A stretch of 64,000 nt of DNA, taken from positions 434,001-498,000 of the forward strand of contig NZ_JAAZWE010000001.1 in the NCBI RefSeq assembly GCF_013185185.1, given 5' to 3'. This DNA is from Saccharibacillus endophyticus. Its GTDB lineage: Bacteria; Bacillota; Bacilli; Paenibacillales; Paenibacillaceae. This document shows, in pieces, positions 17,190-26,915 of the stretch; the first letter of the stretch is position 1; each line of letters opens with the position of its first letter. The notes beneath the pieces were generated by a model. That model searched no databases. It saw only the letters and a list, made by a program, of their open reading frames with translations, and was not told where the DNA came from. A program made the translations under genes and the position numbers.

Positions 17190-18245
17190 ATGCGGCTAAA
17201 AGAACTGAAAGACATGATGCTGATTCCCGACCGTGAAATCCTGATCAACCGCTTAGTCAAAATTCAAAATACCGACGTGCTGCTGATTTCGATCACTTCG
17301 GAAAACAACACTCATAAATTGTGGACGCTGCGCAAATTGCCGGAGCGTTCGGAACAACAAGAATATGCAGAGGAATCGATTTACGAACCTGCAAAGATTC
17401 TTTCGAATCGCGAGAGAATGCGGCAGGAGCTGCAAGAAGAAACGGCCCGCGGCGGCCAAGAAGATTTTATCTCTCAACTGACTATTCAAGGCCAGACCCT
17501 GACTTTCAATTCGTCGGAGTGGGGGTATTTCCGAGAAGAAGATCACGGAACGTATATGAAACTTCAGCATTTTATCGAAAAAGGACTGGAACTTGAAAGT
17601 TTCGCAGACGTTGAATTGAACCGTTTGTGTTTGATCTGTTACGAACAAAACGATTCCGAACCTTTTCCCGATGTAGATTTGGATAAAGAGCTGGAGATTA
17701 CGTTGAAGTTCGACAGTACCTTTCGCCGAGTCCCTGTACATACCGAACCGATCGTGCTGGAGTTCGGAGATGCGCCGGAAGGAATCAAGTATTCCTTCTA
17801 CGATTCTTTTCACGATAAAAATCGCTTCTTCTATATCGACGCATTGACACGCTACGATCTTTGGGAAAAAACCGAGAAAGAATTGAAAAAGCCTACATCG
17901 GAAGAATTTACGGAAGAGGAATGGCAGCAGTTCAAAGCTCAACAGTTCAGGGCGTTGGGAACGGTTTGTTCCAGGGATCAGGATCTTGCTCTTGTCGAAT
18001 ACGAGTCCGAAGATAATATTCAATTGAATTTTTACGCCGAACATTTTTTGGATGAAAAGCCTATACCTTCGTTCGACGCTATGGGAATGTCCATTATCTT
18101 CTCGTCCGGCTGTGAACTCGGTCGCAATGGTCTGAAGAGTCGAGCCTGCTCAACCGGCCCGGTAGACAAAAATTTTGAAGGAAGTATCGTGATTGAACTA
18201 TTGTCTTATTACGTGGAGATACCGGAAAAGATCATCAAACTTTAA
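17190..18245 (+). CDS. Uncharacterised 351-aa protein, paralogue of 44151-45200
   Basis: Family not recognised. The protein is acidic, soluble and without signal peptide. It shares long blocks with the product of 44151-45200: LKE-K--MLIPDRE start, DVLLISITSEN, KLWTLR, IVLEFGDAP, a Y/H-SFYD stretch, and a common end with SIVIEL or SLVIEL plus PEK-I. The two are clearly duplicates within this genome. Start at 17190, with AAGGAGG 7 bases upstream. It is followed by a TIKI/TraB-like gene, and both lie between direct repeats. No function can be assigned. Confidence 0.8.
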   Translation: MRLKELKDMMLIPDREILINRLVKIQNTDVLLISITSENNTHKLWTLRKLPERSEQQEYAEESIYEPAKILSNRERMRQELQEETARGGQEDFISQLTIQGQTLTFNSSEWGYFREEDHGTYMKLQHFIEKGLELESFADVELNRLCLICYEQNDSEPFPDVDLDKELEITLKFDSTFRRVPVHTEPIVLEFGDAPEGIKYSFYDSFHDKNRFFYIDALTRYDLWEKTEKELKKPTSEEFTEEEWQQFKAQQFRALGTVCSRDQDLALVEYESEDNIQLNFYAEHFLDEKPIPSFDAMGMSIIFSSGCELGRNGLKSRACSTGPVDKNFEGSIVIELLSYYVEIPEKIIKL

Positions 18246-18255
18246 AAAAATAAAA

Positions 18256-18286
18256 TTAATGTGATGAAAAATTAACAATAGTAAAA
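18256..18286. repeat. Direct repeat R2 between the two bracketed genes
   Basis: Starts TTAATGTGATGAAAAATT and matches 18967-18997 at 28 of 31 positions; its inner part also matches R1 (15 of 16). Confidence 0.55.
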
Positions 18287-18305
18287 AAGGAGAAATTTAA
18301 AAGCA

Positions 18306-18953
18306 GTGGAAAAAACGAGAACGATCGGCATACTGGGCGTCGTACACAATAACGAATTGCGCATACAATCCGGCTTAACGTTAGAGTTGATGCGGGAATT
18401 AATTTTGGAGTTCGATCCGGAGGTTATTTGCGGGGAAGTGCTACCGTCGAGTTGGGAACATTACAAGCAAAAGCCGGATGATCGAGGATATTGGGGAGAA
18501 CCGCCGAGCGAATACTATGACCTGATTTTCGATCTTTGCGCGGAACAGAACATCATATTCGAACCGATCGACTGGGTGGAGCTGGACGTATGGAACGATT
18601 TTGATCCTTTTCGCAATTACGAAGGGCAGAAGCGCGAAGAATTGGAACAGCAATCGGAAGCATTCTGGCAAAAACAGCTTCAAGGCTCGCAGGAAGGGAG
18701 TATCCCGTTCAACACGCCAGCCTTCGACGAAGCGACGCGCAGCAAATACGAGTGGTTGCAGAGTGTCGACCCGGAAGCGCATGAGTTTCGTTGGACGACT
18801 CGGCATCTGATCATGACGCAGCGTATCAAAAATGCGATGAAAAGACACCCGAACAAAAAAATACTGTGCATTGCGGGAGCGGATCACAATCATGTTCTTC
18901 ATGAACAGTTGGGCAGGGACGCCGATATTCGAATAATCTATCCATTACGATAA
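18306..18953 (+). CDS. TIKI/TraB-superfamily-like protein
   Basis: A 215-residue cytosolic protein starting with GTG after AAAAAAGGAG. It has two G-x-x-H motifs, ILGVVHNN near residue 11 and IAGADHNHV near residue 195, with an acidic CGEVLP motif near residue 41 and a central Glu/Arg-rich helical part. Paired GxxH motifs and a conserved Glu define the TIKI/TraB/PrgY/EreA-like superfamily of putative metal-dependent hydrolases. The exact reaction is unknown. It follows the 17190 gene by 60 bases, with repeat R2 between them. Confidence 0.55.
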   Translation: MEKTRTIGILGVVHNNELRIQSGLTLELMRELILEFDPEVICGEVLPSSWEHYKQKPDDRGYWGEPPSEYYDLIFDLCAEQNIIFEPIDWVELDVWNDFDPFRNYEGQKREELEQQSEAFWQKQLQGSQEGSIPFNTPAFDEATRSKYEWLQSVDPEAHEFRWTTRHLIMTQRIKNAMKRHPNKKILCIAGADHNHVLHEQLGRDADIRIIYPLR

Positions 18954-18975
18954 TTCTAAAAATTATTTAATGTAA

Positions 18976-19018
18976 TGAAAAATTCACAATAATAAAACCA
19001 AAATCAAAACCGGAAAAA
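18976..19018. repeat. Direct repeat R3, right boundary of the bracketed pair
   Basis: Matches R1 at 37 of 43 positions and R2 over the overlapping 31 bases (18967-18997). Lies just after the TIKI/TraB-like gene. Confidence 0.6.
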
Positions 19019-19063
19019 ATTAAAGCCTCAATCCCTTAAAACAAACGATCCTGCAATCACCAA

Positions 19064-19111
19064 AAAAGCACAGACCTCCGACCCGTCAATACGGGCGAAA
19101 CTGTGCTTTTT
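19064..19111. terminator. Terminator downstream of hcp
   Basis: AAAAGCACAG (19064-19073) pairs with CTGTGCTTTT (19101-19110), with an inner CCCGT/ACGGG stem. A and T flanks suit both strands; hcp ends 15 bases away on the minus strand. Confidence 0.75.
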
Positions 19112-19125
19112 CTGTTCACTGCAAA

Positions 19126-20817
19126 TTATGCTTCGAGGAACATTTTCATATCGTCTTCCACATTCGTAATCCCGGCAATCCCGAAGTTATCGACCAACAC
19201 TTGAACCACGTTAGGCGACAGGAAAGCAGGCAAAGTCGGACCGAGATGAATATTTTTTACGCCGAGGTGCAGCAGAGCAAGAAGCACGATCACGGCCTTT
19301 TGCTCATACCATGCGATGTTGTAAGAGATCGGAAGATCGTTGATATCATCCAGGCCGAGCGCTTCCTGAAGCTTCATCGCAATGACGACGAGCGAGTAAG
19401 AGTCGTTGCATTGTCCGGCATCGAGTACGCGCGGCAGGCCGCCGATCTCGCCGAGATCCAACTTGTTGTATTTATACTTCGCACAACCGGCTGTCATGAT
19501 CACGGTGTCCTGCGGAAGTTCTTTCGCAAAGTCGGTATAGTAGTTGCGCGATTTCATCCGTCCGTCGCAGCCGGCCATAACGAAGAATTGACGGATAGCG
19601 CCGGTCTTCACCGCTTCGACAACCTGATCGGCAACGCTCAGTACCGCATGATGCGCGAAACCGCCCACGATCTCGCCGCTTTCGATTTCTGTTGGAGCCG
19701 GGCAGGAACGGGCTTGTTCGATCAGCGCGGAAAAGTCTTTGCGGGCGCCGTTCTCGCCGTCCGGAATATGCTGCACGCCCGGGAAGCCCGTGTTGCCTGT
19801 CGTATACAGTCTTCCGATATAGCTGTCTTTCGGCGGAACGATACAGTTGGTGGTCATCAAAATCGGTCCGTTGAAGGACTCGAATTCTTTGTTCTGTTTC
19901 CACCAAGCGTTGCCGTAGTTCCCATAGAAGTGATCGTATTTTTTAAAAGCAGGATAGTAGTGGGCAGGCAGCATCTCGCTGTGCGTATAGATATCGATAC
20001 CTTGACCTTCAGTCTGAATCAGCAGTTCTTCCAGATCTTTCAGGTCGTGCCCGCTGATCAGAATGCCCGGGCGAGTGCCGGCTCCGATATTGACTTTCGT
20101 GACTTCCGGATTTCCGTAAGCGCCCGTGTTGGCTTTATCGAGTAAGTCCATCGCATCCACGCCGTATTTGCCTGCTTCGAGGTTCAGCGCAACCAGATCT
20201 CCGGCTTCCAATGTATCGTCGAGCGTCGCAGCAAGCGCACGACGGGTAAACGCGTCCAATTCCGGATCGATTTCGCTCAGCTGTCCGGCATGATAACTAT
20301 AAGCGGCCATGCCTTTGAGTCCGTAGGTCAGCAGCTCGCGCAGCGAACGAATGTCTTCATTTTCCGTGCGAAGTACGCCGACCGTCCAAGCCTTGCCGTC
20401 GAATTCGCTTTCTTCCGTTTCCCAAGTTGCGGCATCCGGCAGGTTATTAGAAGTCCCGGGGAATTGAGCCTCGCGCAGTGCACGAAGTTCTTTGCGCAGC
20501 GCCAACGCCGCATGGTTTTTCGCAATAAAGTAATCCCGGTCAAAGTTGGCGTTCGTGATCGTGGCAAAAAGCGAGTCCATAATGAACAAGGAGACTCGGC
20601 GTTCCAAAGTCGCAGGCATATCCAGATCCAGGCTGAGGAAAGAAATGCCCTTCAGCGTGTAGATCAACAAGTCCATCAGATTGGCGACGTCATGGGGTTT
20701 GCCGCAAACGCCTGCAATGGTGCAGCCGGTTCCTTTCGAAGCTTCTTGACATTGGAAACAGAACATGGAAGGCTGAGTCGATTCAGTCGTTCGTTTGGAT
20801 CGGGAATTCGTAGTCAT
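19126..20817 (-). CDS. hcp: Hydroxylamine reductase / hybrid cluster protein
   Basis: A 563-residue cytosolic metalloprotein with an N-terminal Fe-S cluster and a hybrid Fe-S-O cluster; it reduces hydroxylamine in vitro and acts on nitric oxide in cells. The first cluster ligands are C20-x2-C23-x8-C32-x5-C38 in [20 protein letters not shown]. Hybrid-cluster ligands are seen in [35 protein letters not shown] and [10 protein letters not shown]. Start at 20817 (ATG, 9 bases after GGAGG) is preferred to the TTG at 20823. It is monocistronic with an FNR-type promoter. Confidence 0.96.
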   Translation of the reverse strand: MTTNSRSKRTTESTQPSMFCFQCQEASKGTGCTIAGVCGKPHDVANLMDLLIYTLKGISFLSLDLDMPATLERRVSLFIMDSLFATITNANFDRDYFIAKNHAALALRKELRALREAQFPGTSNNLPDAATWETEESEFDGKAWTVGVLRTENEDIRSLRELLTYGLKGMAAYSYHAGQLSEIDPELDAFTRRALAATLDDTLEAGDLVALNLEAGKYGVDAMDLLDKANTGAYGNPEVTKVNIGAGTRPGILISGHDLKDLEELLIQTEGQGIDIYTHSEMLPAHYYPAFKKYDHFYGNYGNAWWKQNKEFESFNGPILMTTNCIVPPKDSYIGRLYTTGNTGFPGVQHIPDGENGARKDFSALIEQARSCPAPTEIESGEIVGGFAHHAVLSVADQVVEAVKTGAIRQFFVMAGCDGRMKSRNYYTDFAKELPQDTVIMTAGCAKYKYNKLDLGEIGGLPRVLDAGQCNDSYSLVVIAMKLQEALGLDDINDLPISYNIAWYEQKAVIVLLALLHLGVKNIHLGPTLPAFLSPNVVQVLVDNFGIAGITNVEDDMKMFLEA

Positions 20818-20883
20818 GGTCAATTTCCTCCGTTATCAAGTGGTCATATTTATTGCTTCGCGTAATCGTAAGCCTATGTGTTC

Positions 20884-20925
20884 ATTGTAAAAGGTTCAAA
20901 TTAGAGGCTTGTGATTACGCGCACA
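20884..20925 (-). promoter_or_regulatory. FNR/CRP-type site and promoter of hcp
   Basis: On the minus strand TGTGC-GCGTAA-TCACA (20925-20910) is one base off the TGTGA-N6-TCACA consensus. The -10 box TACAAT is 20884-20889, 20 bases from the site, again a class II position near -41. The flanking AATCACAAG and GAACC are shared with the ferredoxin promoter. Confidence 0.65.
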
Positions 20926-20968
20926 ACAAACCGGGCGACTTTGCGAACGGGGAAACAAAAGTCTCGGG

Positions 20969-21148
20969 GGAGAGAAGTTCCTATTCGTTATGGGGAAGCT
21001 GGGGGCTGCGGGAGAAATTCGTTCAAGTCGCTGTCTCGCCTGAAAGTCGTAGAGTTAACCTATGGTTAACTCTACAATTTTCAGGCTCAAAGGCGTCTTT
21101 CACTGAATTTCTCCCTTCGCCCTTGCTTCGCATAAGAGTAGGATCTCC
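20969..21148. repeat. Intergenic hairpin element, copy C (inverted orientation)
   Basis: Read on the minus strand it has the same core as copies A and B: GAGAAATTCAGTGAA, GACGCCTTTGAGC, then GCGAGACAGCGAC and GAACGAATTTCTC. The inner stem is unusually long and perfect (GTAGAGTTAACC / GGTTAACTCTAC with a 3-base loop). Outer arms TCCTATTC-GTTATG and CATAAGAGTAGGA also pair. It sits in the 439-bp gap between hcp and the 21257 gene. Confidence 0.7.
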
Positions 21149-21256
21149 TTTCGGCTTTATAAAAGGGAGAAGGAAGAGAAAGAAAGCAAGAAAAATAAAA
21201 GAAGAAAAGTTTCTGCATGTTACGATCTATGCGGCGATGAACAAAGGAGGTAATGA

Positions 21257-22063
21257 ATGATGGAAAGCTTTTATGTTCGACTTTTAGAGATGGAAGATGA
21301 GATCGAAGAGTTATTGGGCATGTGGCGAAAGCTGCACGAGAACTACTCGCCGGAGGCTCGGCAGTTTTTTAACGGTCAATCGGATCAATTCTCCCGTGAA
21401 ATGTTGATTCTGGTCAAGGCTTGCGAACGGATCGGCTTGACCGGGAACGGGGAAAAGTATTCCATGACCGAAAATGGCGAGCAGCAGATCAAGCTTTATC
21501 CGCTGGTTATTCAGGAATCTGCCGAAGAGATCATGAGGCGATATGCGTTCTTTTATGTGTTTTGGAGTCGGGAAGAGCTTGTGGATCGAATCGCTCGGTA
21601 TACCGATTTTTCGCAGAACATGGAGCAGGGTTTGTTTCTTTTGAAAACTCTGCATCGGTCTGCTGCTTTAAACTTGGATTCAAGCGAACCGTTGAACCCT
21701 TTGCTGAAAGAAGCATCTTCTGAACAAGAACGTCCTTTCACAACGGAACCGACCTTGATTGTGGCTATGGATTATTCGGATAGCGAATATGAATTCTTTG
21801 AATTTCGAGAAGATGCAGCCCGGCAGATTGAGCATTTGCATACGCGATTTTATGAATGGATGTACGATCAAGACGGCATTCAGCCTTTTCGTATTGACCA
21901 TAAGCACATCTATCAGGGACAAACGACGTCGGAAGGGTGGTACTATATCCAAGGACACCCCGATTTTGTCGATTGGGTCAACACCCAGGTTTATCGCGAA
22001 CCCGTAGGCAGAAAGCTTGTCGGACCTCCGCTGCAGCAGCCGATCTCCAAGTTATCTTTTTAA
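21257..22063 (+). CDS. Uncharacterised 268-aa protein
   Basis: No family recognised. It has a strong AAAGGAGG site and two adjacent ATG codons (21257 and 21260). The protein is acidic and soluble, with no membrane segment or Cys motif. The first 110 residues look helical (MEDEIEELLGMWRKLHENY), and the C-terminal half is richer in aromatic residues (GWYYIQGHPDFVDW). It lies between hairpin element C and the ferredoxin gene, whose promoter starts 32 bases after its stop, so it is probably a separate unit. Confidence 0.7.
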   Translation: MMESFYVRLLEMEDEIEELLGMWRKLHENYSPEARQFFNGQSDQFSREMLILVKACERIGLTGNGEKYSMTENGEQQIKLYPLVIQESAEEIMRRYAFFYVFWSREELVDRIARYTDFSQNMEQGLFLLKTLHRSAALNLDSSEPLNPLLKEASSEQERPFTTEPTLIVAMDYSDSEYEFFEFREDAARQIEHLHTRFYEWMYDQDGIQPFRIDHKHIYQGQTTSEGWYYIQGHPDFVDWVNTQVYREPVGRKLVGPPLQQPISKLSF

Positions 22064-22856
<793 letters not shown>

Positions 22857-22867
22857 AACCGGTAAAA

Positions 22868-22906
22868 AACCCCATGATGCGGAATGCGCATAACGGGGTT
22901 CTTTGT
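22868..22906 (+). terminator. Terminator after DUF488
   Basis: AACCCC (22868-22873) pairs with GGGGTT (22895-22900), with an inner ATGCG/CGCAT stem, followed by CTTTGTTGTTT. The T tract is interrupted. Confidence 0.6.
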
Positions 22907-22940
22907 TGTTTGAAGAAAAAGCGTCTCGGTACGGCGGCTA

Positions 22941-24212
22941 TCAGCTTATCTTTGCTTGCTTCACCGATACGCCGTTCTTTTTCAATCCGAGCGCATGCTG
23001 ATACAGAACCAAGACGGCTGCGGCGATCAGGATGACGCCCATCCATGCCGGAGCGGAGTGGCCGAGCAGTACGTACAATTGACCGCCGAGCAGCGGACCT
23101 GCGACGCGTGCCAAGGATTGAATAGATTGACTTCCGCCTTGAATGCGACCTTGCTCGCTGTCGTCCGCGGATTTCGACAACATGCCGTTGAAGGAAGGGC
23201 CGAAGACGGAATCGCCGAAGCCGAACACGAACAGACCCGCGATCAGCAAAGGGTAGAAGGAGAACAAGGCAGAAGCCGCGATCAGGACATAGCCGAAGAT
23301 TTCAGCAATCATGCCGAGCATGGCGATCCGCGAATCCGAGAGTTTTTTCAACAGGAGAGGCATTAGGAAAGCTTGAGACAAAATATCCTGAATGCCGATG
23401 ATCGAAAACAGGAGTCCGATCGCCGCAGGCTGCCAGCCGAATACGTCGATCGTGAACTGCGGGAAAATCGCTTGGAACGAGCCGTTGGGAAGCCAAAGCA
23501 GGAAAGCGGAGATCAACAATCGTTGCAGCGATTTGACGGCAAGGATGCTTCGCAGCTGGATAAAAGGGTTCAAGCGCGCGGCGGTGATCTTGTTCAGGCG
23601 TTGGGCAGGCTTTAGACTTTCCGGCATGACAAACATTCCGAACAAGAAGGTAAGCAGCGTTACCCCAGCACCGGCGAACATCGGCACGGCATATCCGTAC
23701 CGGGCAAGAACCCCGCCGATCGCGGGTCCGAGAATCGTTCCCGCTCCGGCGACCGCGCCGACCCAACCGAAGTAACGGGTGCGCTGTTCGCGAGGCGTAA
23801 TATCGGCGAAGTAGGCGAAGATCATGCCGATGCTGCCGCCGGTGACGCCTTCGATGATCCGTCCGGCGAACAGTACCCATAGTGCGCCGCCCAGACCGAA
23901 TACGGCATAACCGATCGCGGAACCCAGCAGGCAGAGCAGAAGCAGCGGGCGGCGTCCGAAACGATCGCTGAGCGCGCCGATTGCCGGAGCGGCAAGGAAG
24001 ACGCATAACGCATAAATCGAGGTCAAAAGGGTAACGATCGTCGCTTGATCGGCCGCATGGCGAACATAAGGCGCAACGAGAAAAGGAACGACGGGAGCAA
24101 TGATGCTAAAGCCGATTCCGCAAAGGAACACAGCCATCAAGCCGAAGATCAGAGCCTTTTTATTGACGTTCGGAAATGAAGAGGATGACGCGGAAGAATT
24201 GGATGTCGGCAT
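22941..24212 (-). CDS. DHA1-family MFS exporter (TetA-like)
   Basis: A 423-residue, 12-helix membrane exporter. Motif A is GALSDRFGRRPLLLL after helix 2, and antiporter motif C is GAGTILGPAIGGVL in helix 5. TetA-like spacing suggests drug/proton antiport, but the substrate is not predictable. A Ser/Asn-rich N-terminus precedes helix 1. It lies downstream of a MarR gene on the same strand with its own promoter, and both promoters carry the same GTTTCC-type operator, so MarR probably represses it. Confidence 0.9.
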   Translation of the reverse strand: MPTSNSSASSSSFPNVNKKALIFGLMAVFLCGIGFSIIAPVVPFLVAPYVRHAADQATIVTLLTSIYALCVFLAAPAIGALSDRFGRRPLLLLCLLGSAIGYAVFGLGGALWVLFAGRIIEGVTGGSIGMIFAYFADITPREQRTRYFGWVGAVAGAGTILGPAIGGVLARYGYAVPMFAGAGVTLLTFLFGMFVMPESLKPAQRLNKITAARLNPFIQLRSILAVKSLQRLLISAFLLWLPNGSFQAIFPQFTIDVFGWQPAAIGLLFSIIGIQDILSQAFLMPLLLKKLSDSRIAMLGMIAEIFGYVLIAASALFSFYPLLIAGLFVFGFGDSVFGPSFNGMLSKSADDSEQGRIQGGSQSIQSLARVAGPLLGGQLYVLLGHSAPAWMGVILIAAAVLVLYQHALGLKKNGVSVKQAKIS

Positions 24213-24245
24213 GGATAGGAGAGCTCCTTCGTGATGAATAATTTA

Positions 24246-24295
24246 GTTTCCTAAGAAACAATATGAATATACGATTATTTTGTTTCCTTGTCAAC
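24246..24295 (-). promoter_or_regulatory. Exporter promoter with two candidate MarR operators
   Basis: On the minus strand TTGACA (24294-24289) and TATATT (24271-24266) are 17 bases apart. The spacer starts AAGGAAACAAAA, shared with the marR promoter, and a second inverted repeat GTTTC-N4-GAAAC (24246-24259) lies at the transcript start. Confidence 0.65.
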
Positions 24296-24306
24296 AAAAA
24301 TATGCG

Positions 24307-24345
24307 AAAATAAAAGCAGCTCCTCTACGCGGGTAGAGAAGCTGC
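24307..24345 (-). terminator. Terminator after marR
   Basis: GCAGCT-CCTCTAC and GTAGAG-AAGCTGC (24316-24345) form a long stem; on the minus strand it is followed by TTTTATTTT. Confidence 0.75.
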
Positions 24346-24362
24346 CGGATCTTGATCGTATT

Positions 24363-24848
24363 TTACTCGGGAGTCGGTCCGTCTTCGGGCCGAATACCTT
24401 GCTTATGGATCTCCGTATCAAGATGTCGGGTGTAGGCATCCAAAAAACGGGACATGGACTCGAACTGTTCGTCCGTAATCTTTTCGAAAACGGCATCGTC
24501 CCGCTCGCGGAATGACCGATGCAAATTCTCGTGGATCTCGAAAACTTCCCGGCCTTGCGCGGTCAGCTTGAAATAAATTTCCTTTTTGTTATCCGGACTT
24601 TGATAGCTTTCGATTAAACCTTTGTCGAGCAGTTTCTTGGTGATCTTGCTGATCGCGCCCCGGGTCATGTAAAAAGCTTCGGCCAGCCGGGTCACGTTAG
24701 GATCACTGTGCTTGCCGATGTATTCGATCGCATGGACTTCGGAAGGTTTGTGGCCTTTGAGCGCTTCTTCCATTTCGCTTCGGTTCAGCCAGACCAGTTT
24801 ATTGAATACCGCTCTGAACTCTTCCAATATTCGTTCTTGTTGATTCAC
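24363..24848 (-). CDS. MarR-family transcriptional regulator
   Basis: A 161-residue winged-helix repressor. The recognition region is NVTRLAEAFYMTRGAISKITKKLLDKGLIESYQ and the wing is PDNKKEIYFKLT. The start is GTG at 24848 after GGGGGCGG. It lies upstream of a DHA1 exporter. Its own promoter and that of the exporter share the sequence GTTG-N2-AAGGAAACAAAA at the same place in the spacer, so it likely controls both. Confidence 0.9.
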   Translation of the reverse strand: MNQQERILEEFRAVFNKLVWLNRSEMEEALKGHKPSEVHAIEYIGKHSDPNVTRLAEAFYMTRGAISKITKKLLDKGLIESYQSPDNKKEIYFKLTAQGREVFEIHENLHRSFRERDDAVFEKITDEQFESMSRFLDAYTRHLDTEIHKQGIRPEDGPTPE

Positions 24849-24897
24849 ATGCCGCCCCCTGACTGTTCAATGTTCGGTTTGAACGGTTATCCGTTTT

Positions 24898-24927
24898 AGT
24901 ATATTCGGTTTTTGTTTCCTTTACAAC
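24898..24927 (-). promoter_or_regulatory. marR promoter with overlapping operator
   Basis: TTGTAA (24926-24921) and TATACT (24903-24898) are 17 bases apart on the minus strand; the spacer begins AGGAAACAAAA, matching the exporter promoter. Confidence 0.6.
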
Positions 24928-24966
24928 AAACTCATATCGACCGACCGGGCAGACGGTAACAAACAA

Positions 24967-25005
24967 AAAATCCAACATCTCTATAAAAACGAGGTGTTGG
25001 ATTTT
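24967..25005 (-). terminator. Terminator after the second DHA2 exporter
   Basis: AAAATCCAACATCTC (24967-24981) pairs with GAGGTGTTGGATTTT (24991-25005); T-rich on the minus strand. Confidence 0.75.
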
Positions 25006-25023
25006 GCTTGATACAGTGTCTAC

Positions 25024-26406
25024 TTAGCCGACCTGGACGCGAGCATGCCGGCGATACCAGATCGCGCTTGCGATCGCGATTCCCGCCGAGATCGACAAGC
25101 CCCAGTAAATATTCGAATAAGCGGTCGACAGCGGCAGCGTATGCTGCCATTCCAGCGCGGTCGTCGCCATCGCGACGCTGAACGCGCCGCTAAAGAATTG
25201 CAGTAGTTGGAACAAGCCCATGCCCGAACCGATCGACGATTCCGGCAGGACGCGGGACATCTCGTTGGACAAACTGCTGGACAATGCGGTAAACGAGATA
25301 CTGAGAATCATGTACGTCAGCATCGCGCCTACCCATGAATGGCCGATCAGCAGCGCGAACAGCAGCGTCGACAGCAGCAAGAGCGGCGGGCCGAAACGCA
25401 AGATGCCGTGGTTGCCGTGACGATCGATCACTTTCCCGATCTTGCGAGAAGCGATGATCGCGAGCAGCGATCCCGGGAAGATGACCAATCCGGCATGCCC
25501 GACCGTGAAGTCGAAGTTCTTCGTCAGCACCTGCGGAAGCAGGAACAACGTCGAGAAATTACAGATATAAGCGGTCATGCCGGCCAGCGCGAGCAGCAGG
25601 TAACGGCGGTTCGCGAACAGCGAAGGCAGCACGAACGGGTCGGGAGTCAGGCGAATCCGCAGGACGAACAATACGAGAGCGCCGACTCCGAGAGCCAGCA
25701 AGGCCCAGATCTGATTGGTCAGGAACAACAACAAGCTCGTGATCCCGACGGCGAGCAGCACGCCTCCGATCGCGTCGAACGAACCGCGCTTAGGCAGTTC
25801 CTTCGGCAGCAGCCAAGCGAACAGCGGAAGAAGCAGCAGCACGATTGCCGTAATCGCGAACAGCCAATGCCAGCTCAGGTTCTCGACGATCAGACCGCCG
25901 ACGACAGGACCCAGACCGAGCCCAAGCGCAACGGCAGACATGATCGTCGCCATCGCGGAGCCGCGGCGTTCAAGCGGTATGTACCTAGTGAACAAGACCA
26001 TGGCAAGCGAGACGGTACCGCCGGCACCGGCGGCCTGAACGATTCGGCACAGCAGCAGCACGACGAAACTTTGACTGAAAAAGCCGATGACGCCCGCGCC
26101 GCCCAGCGCAATCAATCCCATGATCAGCAATCGGCGCAGCGGAATGAAGTCCGACAAACGGCTGAACGTGATCGAGGAAATCGCGAACATGATCGAATAA
26201 CCCGTTACGATCCAGGAAGCGGAAGTGGCGGAGATCCGGAAATCGGACGTGATGCCCGGCAGCGCCATGTTGAACATGGCCGTGTTCATCACGACAAGGA
26301 CGACGGCCACGCTGAAGACGAGAATCGTCAAGCCTTCGCGGGCCAGAACGCCCGGCGCGGAAGGCTGCGGCGCTTCGGCCGCATGAGGGGTAGCAGTAGT
26401 TTTCAT
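25024..26406 (-). CDS. DHA2-like MFS exporter controlled by ArsR-type regulator
   Basis: A 460-residue membrane exporter with about 14 helices. Marks are the helix-1 motif VLVVMNTAMFNMALPGI (DHA2 D1-like), a motif A variant FSRLSDFIPLRRLL, and motif C GLGLGPVVGGLI. Drug/proton antiport is likely. It is divergent from an ArsR-family gene across 115 bases that contain a perfect 10+10 inverted repeat, so repression by that regulator is likely. Confidence 0.88.
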   Translation of the reverse strand: MKTTATPHAAEAPQPSAPGVLAREGLTILVFSVAVVLVVMNTAMFNMALPGITSDFRISATSASWIVTGYSIMFAISSITFSRLSDFIPLRRLLIMGLIALGGAGVIGFFSQSFVVLLLCRIVQAAGAGGTVSLAMVLFTRYIPLERRGSAMATIMSAVALGLGLGPVVGGLIVENLSWHWLFAITAIVLLLLPLFAWLLPKELPKRGSFDAIGGVLLAVGITSLLLFLTNQIWALLALGVGALVLFVLRIRLTPDPFVLPSLFANRRYLLLALAGMTAYICNFSTLFLLPQVLTKNFDFTVGHAGLVIFPGSLLAIIASRKIGKVIDRHGNHGILRFGPPLLLLSTLLFALLIGHSWVGAMLTYMILSISFTALSSSLSNEMSRVLPESSIGSGMGLFQLLQFFSGAFSVAMATTALEWQHTLPLSTAYSNIYWGLSISAGIAIASAIWYRRHARVQVG

Positions 26407-26424
26407 GATGAAAGGCTCCTTTTC

Positions 26425-26451
26425 AATAGTTCGGTAGTTAACGAACTATTG
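26425..26451. promoter_or_regulatory. Operator: perfect inverted repeat between exporter and arsR-type gene
   Basis: CAATAGTTCG (26425-26434 with the central G) and CGAACTATTG (26442-26451) are perfect inverted arms with a short spacer. It lies 19 bases before the exporter ATG and 71 bases before the regulator. Confidence 0.6.
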
Positions 26452-26521
26452 AAGTATAGCAGGAGGATGGGGTAAAATACAATTGAAACTTTAGGTTACC
26501 GCGAAAGGAAGAGACGCGACC

Positions 26522-26851
26522 ATGAAACTTCTTCATCATCCGGACCGCGACGCTATCATGCTGCCTACGGTGCTGCATGCGTTGAGCGATCCGATTCGTT
26601 TGCAGATCGTTTCCCAAATTCATAAAGACGGCGAGCAGGCTTGCAAAAAGTTCGAAGTCTCGATTGCCAAGTCTACCTTTTCCCAACATGTACGCACGCT
26701 GCGCGAGGCGGGCATCACCCATACCCGGGCAGTCGGAACACACCGCCTGCTGTCGCTCCGAACCGAAGATTTGAACGCGCGGTTTCCGGGGCTGCTGGAC
26801 GCGGTATTAAGCAGTTACGAGTCGAACGATCCAAACATCCAACCCACATAA
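26522..26851 (+). CDS. ArsR/SmtB-family winged-helix regulator
   Basis: A 109-residue repressor with LHALSDPIRLQIVSQI at the start of the DNA-binding domain, SKSTFSQHVRTLREAGI-like recognition helix (here IAKSTFSQHVRTLREAGITH) and a following wing. The metal-binding E-L-C-V-C-D motif of ArsR/SmtB sensors is absent; a single Cys in EQACKKFEVS occupies that area, so the sensed signal is probably not arsenic. It is divergent from a DHA2 exporter. Confidence 0.88.
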   Translation: MKLLHHPDRDAIMLPTVLHALSDPIRLQIVSQIHKDGEQACKKFEVSIAKSTFSQHVRTLREAGITHTRAVGTHRLLSLRTEDLNARFPGLLDAVLSSYESNDPNIQPT

Positions 26852-26915
26852 TGCTTCGTGCGTCAATTCTTATTCACCCGGTTAAAACCGTTACGTGAAG
26901 AAGGAGAGATGACAC

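Noticed and set aside
20853..21260. 135-codon open frame between hcp and the 21257 gene
   Set aside because: It runs through the hcp promoter and hairpin element C; its sequence follows the inverted repeat and has no ribosome site.
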